DNA of 64,000 nucleotides. It comes from JBFLXB01 sp964570625 (lineage in GTDB: Bacteria > Nitrospirota > Nitrospiria > 2-01-FULL-66-17). The stretch is from assembly GCA_964570625.1 (NCBI GenBank), contig CAZMYW010000008.1, forward strand, positions 54,283 through 118,282, given 5' to 3'. A model generated the notes under the pieces. The model saw only the letters and a list, made by a program, of their open reading frames with translations, ran no database searches and was not told the DNA's origin. The position numbers were made by a program, and so were the translations under genes. Below, in pieces: positions 18,506-25,955 of the stretch. The first letter of the stretch is position 1. Every line of letters starts with the position of its first letter.

Positions 18506-19492
18506 TCACGAGCCGGATTTCTTGGCGTAGACCTCGACGGTGGCGCCTTGCTTGGCCCACGACGTCACCCAGCACAACGGAACAGCCAAGAGGGCCAAGG
18601 GGATGGTCAGGAGCACCGTGAGGGCCAGATCCGCCAGTTCGCGAGCATCCGCCCGTTTCAAGATCGATTCCATGGACCGTCGGTGCAGGAGCAGATCGAA
18701 CAGCAGGTTTTGAGTTCGGCAACACACGTTCAGCCCGCTCTGAATCGCGCCGAACGTGTCGTATTCGAACGAGTAGTGGTTGACCGACGTCACCGCGAAT
18801 GCGTGCTCCCGTAGAAGCGTCCGTAAGGAATCAATCGAATAGTGAACCAGGTGTCGTGGGACGTCTAGGTGAAACCATCGTGCCTTGAACAGGCGAGCCT
18901 GCACGCTCGTGATATTTGGCACCGCGATCACCAAGGTCCCGTCACGGGTTAACACTCGTGATGCGTGCTCAAGGGCCTCGTGCGGGGAGGGCAGATGTTC
19001 GAACACGTGCCAGAATGTCACCACGTCGAACGAAGCGTCCGAATACGCAGACTCCCCCCAGGCGCGGGTCGATACGTCGAGATGCCGCTCCCGCCATAAT
19101 TCCTCATAGACCAGGACCGGCCGTTCCACGCCGGCCACGCGCCATCCAGCGTCGCGCATGGCGATGAGGAATCCGCCGCGTGCGCATCCTACGTCGAGAA
19201 TCGCTCCCGCTGTGTCGGCCCGGACCGCAGACAGCACGCGGCGTCGGCGCAGCCAGTTCGTCACAGGTTCAAACGCGCCGTGGCGTTTTCCGTAGTACCC
19301 GGCATAGGCGTCGGGCGCGTCAGCCGCTCCATCGAAGGCCGTCTGGATCAATCCGCAGCGCGGGCACGCAAGGAGGGGAAATCGTCGTTGGCTGATGTAG
19401 TCTATTCCGGTGTAGAGCACGCGATCGAGATCGTGGCCGCACCCAACGCAAGAAAACAGCAGTCTAGCCTCGGTTGGAGGGGACATACGCAT
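18506..19492 (-). CDS. class I SAM-dependent methyltransferase with N-terminal zinc ribbon and C-terminal membrane segment
   Basis: This is a 328-aa protein. Residues 15-46 carry two Cys pairs (CVGC, CPRC) forming a zinc ribbon. The methyltransferase core follows with the SAM motif AILDVGCARGGFL at about 97-109, VVTFWHVFEHLPSP (post-motif) and LVIAVPN. A hydrophobic stretch near residues 290-312 (LADLALTVLLTIPLALLAVP) suggests membrane attachment. This layout is common in surface-polysaccharide gene sets, where such enzymes methylate sugars or lipids, but no such cluster is present here. It is convergent with the TMTC-like gene (9-bp gap). Confidence 0.88.
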   Translation of the reverse strand: MRMSPPTEARLLFSCVGCGHDLDRVLYTGIDYISQRRFPLLACPRCGLIQTAFDGAADAPDAYAGYYGKRHGAFEPVTNWLRRRRVLSAVRADTAGAILDVGCARGGFLIAMRDAGWRVAGVERPVLVYEELWRERHLDVSTRAWGESAYSDASFDVVTFWHVFEHLPSPHEALEHASRVLTRDGTLVIAVPNITSVQARLFKARWFHLDVPRHLVHYSIDSLRTLLREHAFAVTSVNHYSFEYDTFGAIQSGLNVCCRTQNLLFDLLLHRRSMESILKRADARELADLALTVLLTIPLALLAVPLCWVTSWAKQGATVEVYAKKSGS

Positions 19493-19589
19493 CGGGCTTT
19501 ACGATAACACACATCCGAGCTCAGGGTCCGGTGGCGTCGCCGCTTGATAGACCTCAAGCAATCGTTGAAGATTGTGGAGTCTCGGCCGC

Positions 19590-19617
19590 TTGTCGCCTCG
19601 CATCCGACTGGTATAGT
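19590..19617 (+). promoter_or_regulatory. possible promoter close to the NlpC/P60 start
   Basis: TTGTCG (19590-19595), a 16-bp spacer and TATAGT (19612-19617) end only 8 bp before the ATG at 19626, so a transcript from here would be leaderless or nearly so. Confidence 0.4.
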
Positions 19618-19625
19618 TGCTGGCG

Positions 19626-20003
19626 ATGAGTGGCCATCGAAATCCGATCTTGATGACAGTGATGGCGGTCGCTCTCTCGGCCTGCGCCACGATGAACACT
19701 CCGAACGTGGCAGTGGACGAGAATCCGGCCCCGCAGACGCTCGACTACCAAGCGTTGTTGGCCGCCCCAGTCAGACCGGCGACCGACCTTCGGCAGCGGA
19801 TCGTCCAGACGGCGAGCGCCCATCTCGGGGATCTTATCTATTTCACGGTGCCCCAGAGCCGGTCCTTCCATGTGGGTCTCTACTTGGGGGAAGGCCGGTT
19901 CATCCACGCCCCAGGCGCCACCACCGCGGTCAGGACCGACACCCTCGGCGACATGGAATGGCGCTCACGGTTTTTGGGCGCCCGGCAAATCCTCCCCAAC
20001 TGA
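19626..20003 (+). pseudogene. NlpC/P60 lipoprotein lacking the catalytic-Cys segment
   Basis: This 125-aa ORF begins with a lipoprotein signal (VMAVALSACA, lipobox Cys at residue 22) and ends with the classic NlpC/P60 C-terminal half: SFHVGLYLGEGRFIHAP (catalytic His) and WRSRFLGARQIL. The normal start of the domain (a helix such as RQRIVQTASAHLG) is joined directly to DLIYF. About 45 residues normally between them, including the D-C-S-G-L catalytic cysteine, are absent. The reading frame is kept. Without the Cys it cannot be a peptidoglycan hydrolase, so it is either a decayed gene with an in-frame deletion or a non-catalytic binding protein. ATG 19626 is preferred over TTG 19617. Confidence 0.7.
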
Positions 20004-20126
20004 ACCCAACACCCTGCTGAACACCAGTTCGGGATGCCTTGACCCGCGGATCAACCTATGTTTATGCTCGTCCTGCTGCGAGTGGGTTACTGGCATGGTG
20101 GAGCCTTGGAAGGGCGGGAGGATCTC

Positions 20127-20723
20127 GTGAGACGATTGTTGTGGGCGTCGATGGTCGTGGTGCTGGTCGTGGTTGCCGGCCAGGCGCGAGCCGAAGACGA
20201 GCTCACCAACGCGGTGGGCGTGAACCTGGCGTATGTCACGCCGCAGGATTTGGAGCAGGGGCTCGGTGTCGGGATAACCCTGACGCACCTGGTGGCCACG
20301 CTCCTATCCTTCGAATTCGGAATCGAACATTACGCCTTCGAGGATCGCGACGCCGATCTCGGGGTGGTGACGGGCAAGGTCCGCGAGACGCCTCTCCTGA
20401 TTACCGCGCAAATTCGACCACAGTTCGGGTGGAATCCGTACCTTGGATTCGGCGTGGGTTATTACCTGATGTCGTACGACCAGACGAGCGCAGGCACGAC
20501 TATCTGTAACTGCGAACGCACGGTTGATAACGCCATCGTGGTCCACTTTGCCGCTGGGTTCGATGTGCCGTTGGATGATCGCCTCACCTTGACCGTGGAT
20601 GTCCGGTCCGCATCCGGCGACGCGGACGGGACATCGCGGGACCTGGTGTCCGGCATTTCGGTCAGCGATGAGGTGAAGCTCGATTACCTGAAGGTCGGTG
20701 TAGGGCTTAAGTACTGGTTCTAA
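20127..20723 (+). CDS. outer-membrane beta-barrel protein (OmpW-like)
   Basis: This 198-aa protein starts at GTG 20127 after GGGAGG. It has a Sec signal peptide (RRLLWASMVVVLVVVAGQARA, cleavage after ARA about residue 22), then alternating amphipathic strands such as NPYLGFGVGYYLMSY, and a C-terminal strand ending Tyr-Trp-Phe, the outer-membrane assembly signal. The size and the YLGFGVGYY motif fit small OmpW/OmpA-type barrels; ligand unknown. A Cys pair (ICNCE) lies in a presumed loop. An earlier in-frame ATG at 20058 would give a non-signal extension and was rejected. Confidence 0.82.
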   Translation: MRRLLWASMVVVLVVVAGQARAEDELTNAVGVNLAYVTPQDLEQGLGVGITLTHLVATLLSFEFGIEHYAFEDRDADLGVVTGKVRETPLLITAQIRPQFGWNPYLGFGVGYYLMSYDQTSAGTTICNCERTVDNAIVVHFAAGFDVPLDDRLTLTVDVRSASGDADGTSRDLVSGISVSDEVKLDYLKVGVGLKYWF

Positions 20724-20738
20724 GACAACCCCGCATCG

Positions 20739-21062
20739 ATGGCTGAACCACTCAAGACCCACTTCGGTGTGGCGCTTGCGTTCGAGGTGGTCAACACCGC
20801 GACGACGCGTCAGCGACTGCTCGTGGACTTCAAGATGTACCTTATGAAATCCAGTGGAAAGACAAACCCGAAGGTGTTCAAGCTTAAGGCGGTTGACCTG
20901 GCGCCACGGGCACGGGTCCGCCTCGCCAAGACCGTGTCGCTTCGGGAGATGACCACACGCAAGCACTACCCAGGCACGCATCGCGTGGAGATCCTGGTGA
21001 ACGGGCGCGCCTACCAGGTCGGGGCATTTACCGTGGTTCGAAACGCGCGGGTCGACGGGTAG
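20739..21062 (+). pseudogene. orphan C-terminal domain of an AlkC-like DNA alkylation repair protein
   Basis: The 107-aa ORF matches, by memory of the family, the ~100-residue C-terminal Ig-like domain of AlkC/COG4335 DNA alkylation repair proteins: QRLLVDFKMYLMKSSGKTNPKVFKLK, LAPRARVRLAKTVSLREMTTRKHYPGTHRVEILVNG. The HEAT-repeat glycosylase part that should precede it is missing; upstream in the same frame is the stop of the barrel-protein gene, 15 bp away. Either it is a deletion remnant or a stand-alone small domain that is still translated. I see no convincing ribosome site at ATG 20739. Confidence 0.55.
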
Positions 21063-21072
21063 GGGACCTCGC

Positions 21073-21777
21073 ATGCGCGCACAGGTCTTTCAGCACGTTC
21101 CGTTCGAGGGGTTGGGGAGTATTGGGCCCTGGCTGGAGGCGCGTGGGAGCAGCGTCGGGGTCACGGGCTTCTTCCAACACGACAAGCTGCCCAACGTCGC
21201 GAAGATCGACTTCCTGGTCGTGATGGGCGGGCCCATGAGCGTCAACGACGAACGGGACCTTCCCTGGCTTGTTGCCGAAAAGCGGTTCATCGGGGATATG
21301 ATCAACCGCGGCAAGCCCGTCCTCGGCGTCTGTCTCGGCGCGCAATTGATTGCAAACGTCTTGGGCTCCAAGGTCTATCCCAACGCCAAGCGGGAAATCG
21401 GGTGGTTCCCCATCCACGCGACCCCGACCTCGGGATACCAGGATCGGGCGTTCAAATTTCCCGCCGAGTGTCGGGTCTTTCATTGGCACGGGGAAACGTT
21501 CGATCTCCCGGACGGCGCGGTGCGACTTGCTAAAAGCGCGGCCTGCCAGAACCAGGCCTTCCAGTTCGGCTCAAACGTGATCGGTCTTCAATTCCACCTG
21601 GAAACCACCCCGACCTCAGCCCGCGAACTCGTCACGCATTGTCGTGAGGAATTGGTTCCAGCCAAGTACGTGCAGTCCGAGGACGCCATTCTGGCGGCGC
21701 CTGCTGAGCGGTACGGGACCATCAACGCGCTGATGAGCAACGTCTTGGCGTTTCTCCTGGCCGATCGTTCGACGTGA
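21073..21777 (+). CDS. class I glutamine amidotransferase (GMP-synthase-like, stand-alone)
   Basis: This 234-aa GATase1 protein has nucleophile Cys87 (GKPVLGVCLGAQLIA), the catalytic His175 and Glu177 (GLQFHLETTP), and the oxyanion segment VVMGGPMSVND. It has no synthetase domain; relatives of this length act as gamma-glutamyl-amine peptidases or as stand-alone amidotransferases, and the substrate here cannot be assigned. It begins 10 bp after the AlkC-like fragment, with GGGGACCTC ahead of the ATG. Confidence 0.9.
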   Translation: MRAQVFQHVPFEGLGSIGPWLEARGSSVGVTGFFQHDKLPNVAKIDFLVVMGGPMSVNDERDLPWLVAEKRFIGDMINRGKPVLGVCLGAQLIANVLGSKVYPNAKREIGWFPIHATPTSGYQDRAFKFPAECRVFHWHGETFDLPDGAVRLAKSAACQNQAFQFGSNVIGLQFHLETTPTSARELVTHCREELVPAKYVQSEDAILAAPAERYGTINALMSNVLAFLLADRST

Positions 21778-21814
21778 ACATCCGCGAACAGGCATCGTCT
21801 TGCGCCGAGATTTC

Positions 21815-21844
21815 TTGACCCGCGACCTCCGCGGGAGCTATGCT
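21815..21844 (+). promoter_or_regulatory. promoter of the RRM gene with ~140-nt leader
   Basis: TTGACC (21815-21820), an 18-bp spacer and TATGCT (21839-21844). The start codon of the RNA-binding protein is at 21991, so the message has an unusually long 5' leader containing GC-rich hairpin-forming segments, as seen for cold-shock-type genes. Confidence 0.5.
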
Positions 21845-21990
21845 GCGTCCGCTGGCTAGGAGGTTGCGGGATGGTGATGCGGTCAGCCGGGTCCTCGTCC
21901 GTCCCGGGGACTCGCCGTCGGACACTGGGGATTTGACGGACTCACATCGTGTGAGGCCGATAGACGCACAATCAGTCAGAGGAGAAGAGT

Positions 21991-22302
21991 ATGAGAATCT
22001 TTGTCGGGAATCTGTCTCGCGACGTCAATGACCAGGACTTACAGGAAGCGTTCGAGTCGTTCGGCAGCGTGGACTCGGCCACGGTGGTCAAAGACAAGTT
22101 TACCGGAGAGTCGCGGGGATTCGGTTTTGTCGAAATGCCTGCAGGTGCGGAAGCGCAGGCGGCGATCAGTGGAATGAACGGCAAAGACCTGAAGGGTAGA
22201 GCCGTCAACGTCAATGAGGCGCGTCCCCGCGAAGATCGAGGGGGAGGCGGTGATCGGGGAGGGGGAGGTCGAGGCAGACCAGGGGGTGGGCGGCGGTACT
22301 AG
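21991..22302 (+). CDS. glycine-rich RRM RNA-binding protein
   Basis: This 103-aa protein has a single RNA recognition motif (residues 1-77) with RNP2 IFVGNL at 3-8 and RNP1 RGFGFVEM at 42-49, followed by an Arg/Gly-rich tail (GGGGDRGGGGRGRPGGGRRY). This is the bacterial Rbp type found in cyanobacteria, Nitrospira-like and other bacteria; members bind single-stranded RNA and are often induced by cold. The ribosome site AGAGGAGAAG is strong. A long leader and a downstream hairpin frame the gene as a single transcript. Confidence 0.95.
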   Translation: MRIFVGNLSRDVNDQDLQEAFESFGSVDSATVVKDKFTGESRGFGFVEMPAGAEAQAAISGMNGKDLKGRAVNVNEARPREDRGGGGDRGGGGRGRPGGGRRY

Positions 22303-22322
22303 TCGTTCCCACGTCCATATCG

Positions 22323-22352
22323 GTGGGCGGGGGCATTGACGCCCCCGCCCAC
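22323..22352. terminator. bidirectional hairpin between convergent genes
   Basis: A perfect 12-bp stem, GTGGGCGGGGGC (22323-22334) and GCCCCCGCCCAC (22341-22352), with a 6-nt ATTGAC loop. It lies between the RRM gene and the convergent epimerase gene. There is no T-tract on the plus side, so termination may need Rho or the hairpin may mainly protect 3' ends. Confidence 0.6.
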
Positions 22353-22362
22353 AAGTGACGGA

Positions 22363-23289
22363 TCAGCCGTGATGTCCGGTTGGCTGCTCCAGTAGGTGTT
22401 GGAGGGCCTGCTCCACCCGCGGATAGGCGAATCGAAACCCCGAGTCCTCGAGCCTCTGAGGGATCACGCCGGCGCCACCGAGCAGCAGGGCGTCGGCCAT
22501 TTCTCCGAACAGCATTCGGGCAGCGAACGCCGGCAAGGGTAGTATCGTTGCCCGTCCAAGCACCTGCCCGAGGGCGCGGGTGAACTCCGCATTGGTCACG
22601 GCGTGAGGGGACACGACGTTGACCGGTCCCGAGAGCGCATCGCGTTCTATGATGTGGAGCATGATGGACGGGACGTCGTCGAGCGCGACCCAACTCATCA
22701 CCTGTCGCCCGCTTCCGACCTTGCCGCCCAGGCCCATCCTGAATGGTGGCAACATCTTGGCCAACGCGCCTCCCCGCGGGCTCAGCACGATCCCGAACCG
22801 GGTGTACACGACGCGAATGCCGGCTGCGGTAGCGGGTGTTGAGGCCTGTTCCCAATCGCGAACCAGATCCGCCAGGAACCCGTTCCCGCGCGGGCTGGTT
22901 TCGTCCACGTGGTCGCCCGGCTGGTGATTCCCGTAATACCCGATGCCGGAGGCCGTGATCAACACGCGGGGCTTGTGGGTGAGCCCTGCCAGGGTCTCGC
23001 AGAGCAGACGAGTGCCGTGGATGCGGCTTTCGCGGATGGCTTGTTTGCGTGGTGCGGTCCAACGGCCCCCCGCGATGTCTTCCCCTGCCAGATGAACGAC
23101 CACATCGTGCGCTTCCAGTCCCGCGCGGTCGATCATCCCCGATACGGGAATCCAGACCACCGTGCGATGGCGCGGGTCGCGCACGCCCGTGGCGCGCACC
23201 ACGCGTGTGACGGCGTGCCCGTCGTGCTCGAAGCGCGCCAGCAACGCCGAGCCGATCAATCCGCTGGATCCGGTTACGGCAATCCGCAT
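22363..23289 (-). CDS. TIGR01777 family NAD-dependent epimerase/dehydratase
   Basis: This 308-aa extended-SDR protein (YfcH/SDR39U1 type) has the Rossmann motif TGSSGLIGSAL at residues 6-16, HLAGEDIAGGRW (65-77), ITASGIGYYGN (active-site Tyr region), YTRFGIVLSPRGGALAKMLPPFRMGLGG, and a C-terminal DUF1731-like end (YPRVEQALQHLL). The substrate and role are unknown; these proteins are sometimes linked to cell division. It is convergent with the RRM gene. Confidence 0.92.
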   Translation of the reverse strand: MRIAVTGSSGLIGSALLARFEHDGHAVTRVVRATGVRDPRHRTVVWIPVSGMIDRAGLEAHDVVVHLAGEDIAGGRWTAPRKQAIRESRIHGTRLLCETLAGLTHKPRVLITASGIGYYGNHQPGDHVDETSPRGNGFLADLVRDWEQASTPATAAGIRVVYTRFGIVLSPRGGALAKMLPPFRMGLGGKVGSGRQVMSWVALDDVPSIMLHIIERDALSGPVNVVSPHAVTNAEFTRALGQVLGRATILPLPAFAARMLFGEMADALLLGGAGVIPQRLEDSGFRFAYPRVEQALQHLLEQPTGHHG

Positions 23290-23482
23290 GGTTCAGGCCG
23301 ACCCGGTGTTGACATGAACATCGTGACGGCGCCTTGTTATCGTATCCATGCTCGGTCTTCAAAATGAGCGTTATACATAATCACAAAAGGCCCAACGCCG
23401 CAAGAGCAACAGGAAGAGTGTCATTCGGATACTTGAGGACACACTATCCTGCTGGGGGCAGCTGGTCGCCGCCGAGGACACC

Positions 23483-23959
23483 ATGACATCCAACATCCGC
23501 CGCATCGACCAATCGCTTTTGGACCGTATCGCCGCCGAGGCGGCTCGTCATCCTCGTCGGCGAATGAACTACAATTTCCACCAGCACGAAGAGCCGGTGC
23601 AGCGATTTCTCAACGCCGTGGAGCCGGGCAGTTACGTCCGGCCCCATCGCCACCTGGACCCGCCAAAGTGGGAGATGTTCGTGTGTTTACGCGGCCGCGG
23701 GGCCGCGGTGGTTTTTGATGACGAGGGGCGGATTGCGGAGATTTGTCGGCTCGATCCCACGCGCGGGGAGTACGGGGTGGAGATCGAGGCCGGCGCGTGG
23801 CATTCGATCATCAGCTTAGCGCCGGATTCGGTCTTCTTGGAGGTGAAGGAAGGGCCTTACGAGCCCAAACACGCGGGCATGTTCGCGCCGTGGTCGCCGG
23901 CCCCGGACGATTCGGGCGTGGCGGAGTTTATCGCGCGGCTTGAGCGCGCGGCGTCGTAA
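23483..23959 (+). CDS. WbuC family cupin-fold metalloprotein
   Basis: This 158-aa cupin has the WbuC signature: RMNYNFHQHEEPVQRFLNAVEPGSYVRPHRHLDPPKWEMFVCLRGRGAVV-type stretch with metal-binding His residues (PHRH), then EAGAWHSI and LEVKEGPYEP. WbuC genes are usually found in O-antigen clusters, but the family also occurs alone as here. The biochemical activity is unknown. The family match is strong and the length is typical. Confidence 0.88.
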   Translation: MTSNIRRIDQSLLDRIAAEAARHPRRRMNYNFHQHEEPVQRFLNAVEPGSYVRPHRHLDPPKWEMFVCLRGRGAAVVFDDEGRIAEICRLDPTRGEYGVEIEAGAWHSIISLAPDSVFLEVKEGPYEPKHAGMFAPWSPAPDDSGVAEFIARLERAAS

Positions 23960-23978
23960 TCCCGCCGCGCACCGCGCG

Positions 23979-24278
23979 TCAGGGTTGACGGCCTGACCCC
24001 TGGTTCCGAAGCGAGCCGTACAAATACCAACCCATCCAGAGGCGTCCGATCCAGACGCCGAGTCGGCCGCGTCCCATCCACGTCAGCAGGGTGGTCCCGG
24101 CGGCCACCGTGAACCAATGCGCGCGCAGCTCGCGCGCGAGCGTGAGCCCGCTGTCCGCCAGTGTGATGGTCGTCTGCCACGGCTGCACCAGACGGCCGAG
24201 CGTGTGTCGTTGCGCTTCCGCCCGCGCCACCAAGGCCTCCCGGCGTTGTTGGACGGCCGTTATTCGCTCGGTCATCAT
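23979..24278 (-). CDS. YqjK-like protein
   Basis: This 99-aa basic protein starts MMTERITAVQQRREALVARAEAQRHTLG, with a coiled N-terminal half and a short hydrophobic C-terminal stretch. It is the third gene of a yqjD-yqjE-yqjK-like operon and overlaps the YqjE-like gene by 4 bp (ATGA). By homology it belongs to the E. coli YqjK type, whose function is unknown. The identification leans on gene order as much as on sequence. Confidence 0.7.
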   Translation of the reverse strand: MMTERITAVQQRREALVARAEAQRHTLGRLVQPWQTTITLADSGLTLARELRAHWFTVAAGTTLLTWMGRGRLGVWIGRLWMGWYLYGSLRNQGSGRQP

Positions 24279-24682
24279 CTGGTCAATCGCTCCCGGTCTT
24301 TGGCGAACTCCGCCAACGTGGTGGCGAACAGCCGGGGCCGAGTCTTGAGGCGTTGGCGCAGGGTGACGGCCGAGAAAATTCCGAGTCCGAGATACAGCAG
24401 GGCGAAGCCGCCCAGCGCGTACACGCGGTAGCTGTCCCAGAACAGGACGACGATAAAGAGAGTCAGGAGCAGAAACCCGAAGCCGAGAAAGAACAGCGCG
24501 AAGGAACCGAACACAATCAATTCCCGCAGCCGCTCGCGCTCTTCTTCGAGTTCGGTGGCGACGATTTCCGCCCGCGTCTGCAGGACGTCGAGTACGGTGG
24601 CCACGAACCGTTGCAATGAATCGAGCAGGCCGGTGGCACGGAGCGGGTCGGCCGTGCTCGCGCGGCCGTCGGTCTTATCCAC
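24275..24682 (-). CDS. YqjE-like phage-holin-superfamily membrane protein
   Basis: This 135-aa protein has a helical hydrophilic N-terminus rich in Glu/Arg (LQTRAEIVATELEEERERLRELI), two TM segments at about 58-80 and 86-108 and a basic C-terminus. This matches YqjE (holin superfamily III), an inner-membrane protein of unknown function encoded between yqjD and yqjK. It overlaps both neighbours in the operon, a sign of translational coupling. Confidence 0.85.
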   Translation of the reverse strand: MDKTDGRASTADPLRATGLLDSLQRFVATVLDVLQTRAEIVATELEEERERLRELIVFGSFALFFLGFGFLLLTLFIVVLFWDSYRVYALGGFALLYLGLGIFSAVTLRQRLKTRPRLFATTLAEFAKDRERLTR

Positions 24683-24998
24683 GGCGAGAACTCAACAGTC
24701 CGATCAGCAACCCAATCGCCGCAGCCACGCCCACCGCCGGCCACGGGTGTTCGCGCACCAGCTTGTCGGTCGCCTCGTACGCGGCTTTGGCGTGTTCGGT
24801 CAGGCCTTCTTCCAGATCCGCGAATCGTTTCTGGGTGGCGGCCACGCGATCCTCGAGTTTGGCCCGTGCGGACGCAATCTGCTCGCCGGTCAGACCGGCG
24901 GTGGCTTTCAGTAGCTCCTCGGTGTCCGCGATCACAGCCTTGAAATCCTGAACGAGCCTGTCTTGGGGCGCTTCTCGTTTGTCCGTCGCTTCATCCAT
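24675..24998 (-). CDS. DUF883 / ElaB-YqjD-like membrane-anchored ribosome-binding protein
   Basis: This 107-aa protein has a long amphipathic helix (residues 10-75) and one C-terminal TM segment followed by SSRRG. The sequence REHPWPAVGVAAAIGLLIGLL is the family hallmark. In E. coli, YqjD/ElaB are C-tail-anchored proteins that tether ribosomes in stationary phase under RpoS control. It is the first gene of the three-gene minus-strand operon and overlaps the YqjE-like gene by 8 bp. Confidence 0.9.
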   Translation of the reverse strand: MDEATDKREAPQDRLVQDFKAVIADTEELLKATAGLTGEQIASARAKLEDRVAATQKRFADLEEGLTEHAKAAYEATDKLVREHPWPAVGVAAAIGLLIGLLSSRRG

Positions 24999-25094
24999 CG
25001 GGGGTCTCCTGGAACCGGCTGCATTGTACTATGCTGCGCATAGTGCGGAAAAGGCATGCGCAAGGGAGGGACAGCCTCCGCGTCTGCGGGCGGC

Positions 25095-25955
25095 CTATTT
25101 GGACTTCAAGAACCGGAAGAACTCGGAGTCGGGGCTGAGCACCAGGGTGGTGTCTTTGTCCAGCGCCTTGATGTAAGCTTCCATGGATCGCATGAACTCG
25201 AAAAATTCCGGATCGCGTCCGTAGGCCTGCGCGTAGATCTTGAACGCTTGGGCGTCTCCGCCGCCCATGAGCGCCTGGGACGTCTTGTATGCCTCCGCCA
25301 ACAGAATCTCCCGTTCTTTCTCGGCTTCGGATCGAATCTTCTGTGCCTCTTCCGCCCCTTCGGATCGATACCGCTTGGCCTCTCGTTCGCGTTCGGCTTG
25401 CATTCTGGTGAACACGGCTTTTTCGTTCTGCTCGGGAAGGTCCGCGCGTTTGATCCGCACGTCTTCCACCTCGATCCCGTACGGGGTGGCCTTCTCGTTG
25501 GCCCGTGCGGTCACGGTCTCCATGAGGGCCGACCGCGTCTGGGAGACGATTTCCGAAAGCGTGTGCCGGCCCAGCTCAACGCGTAGTTCGGAGTAGATGA
25601 TGTCATCCAGCCGCGCCAGTGCGGCCTGCTGGGTTTGGAACGCCTCGTAGACTTTGAGCGGGTCTTTGATCCGCCACTTGGCGAAGTTGTCGATCAACAA
25701 CGTCTTCTTGTCGGTCGTGATCACGTCCTGTGAAACCGCGTCGTAGTCCAGCAGGCGTTTGTCGAAATAGACCACGTTTTGCACGAGCGGAATCTTCAGC
25801 TTCAAGCCGGCCTCGGTGATGGTGCGGACGGGTTTGCCCAGTTGGATTACGATCGCGGTCTCTGTCACGTCCACCACGAAAAACGGGGACGCTCCAGCCA
25901 GCATCAGGACCACGATTGCGATGAGAGCCCACAACACGACGGCTTGTTTCTTCAC
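25095..25955 (-). CDS. hflC: HflC, modulator of FtsH protease (SPFH/prohibitin family)
   Basis: This 286-aa protein has an N-terminal TM anchor (residues 6-25) and an SPFH domain (FVVDVTETAIVIQLGKPVRTI ... DKRLLDYD ... RIKDP) followed by the coiled-coil part EREREAKRYRSEGAEEAQKIR and the conserved SEFFRFLKS end. With HflK it forms a membrane-bound cage around FtsH on the periplasmic side. The ATG overlaps the hflK stop by 4 bp. Confidence 0.95.
   Translation of the reverse strand: MKKQAVVLWALIAIVVLMLAGASPFFVVDVTETAIVIQLGKPVRTITEAGLKLKIPLVQNVVYFDKRLLDYDAVSQDVITTDKKTLLIDNFAKWRIKDPLKVYEAFQTQQAALARLDDIIYSELRVELGRHTLSEIVSQTRSALMETVTARANEKATPYGIEVEDVRIKRADLPEQNEKAVFTRMQAEREREAKRYRSEGAEEAQKIRSEAEKEREILLAEAYKTSQALMGGGDAQAFKIYAQAYGRDPEFFEFMRSMEAYIKALDKDTTLVLSPDSEFFRFLKSK

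Noticed and set aside
19499..19603. 34-codon minus-strand ORF just upstream of the methyltransferase
   Set aside because: No ribosome site or recognisable sequence; it lies in the leader of the methyltransferase gene and cannot be separated from chance.
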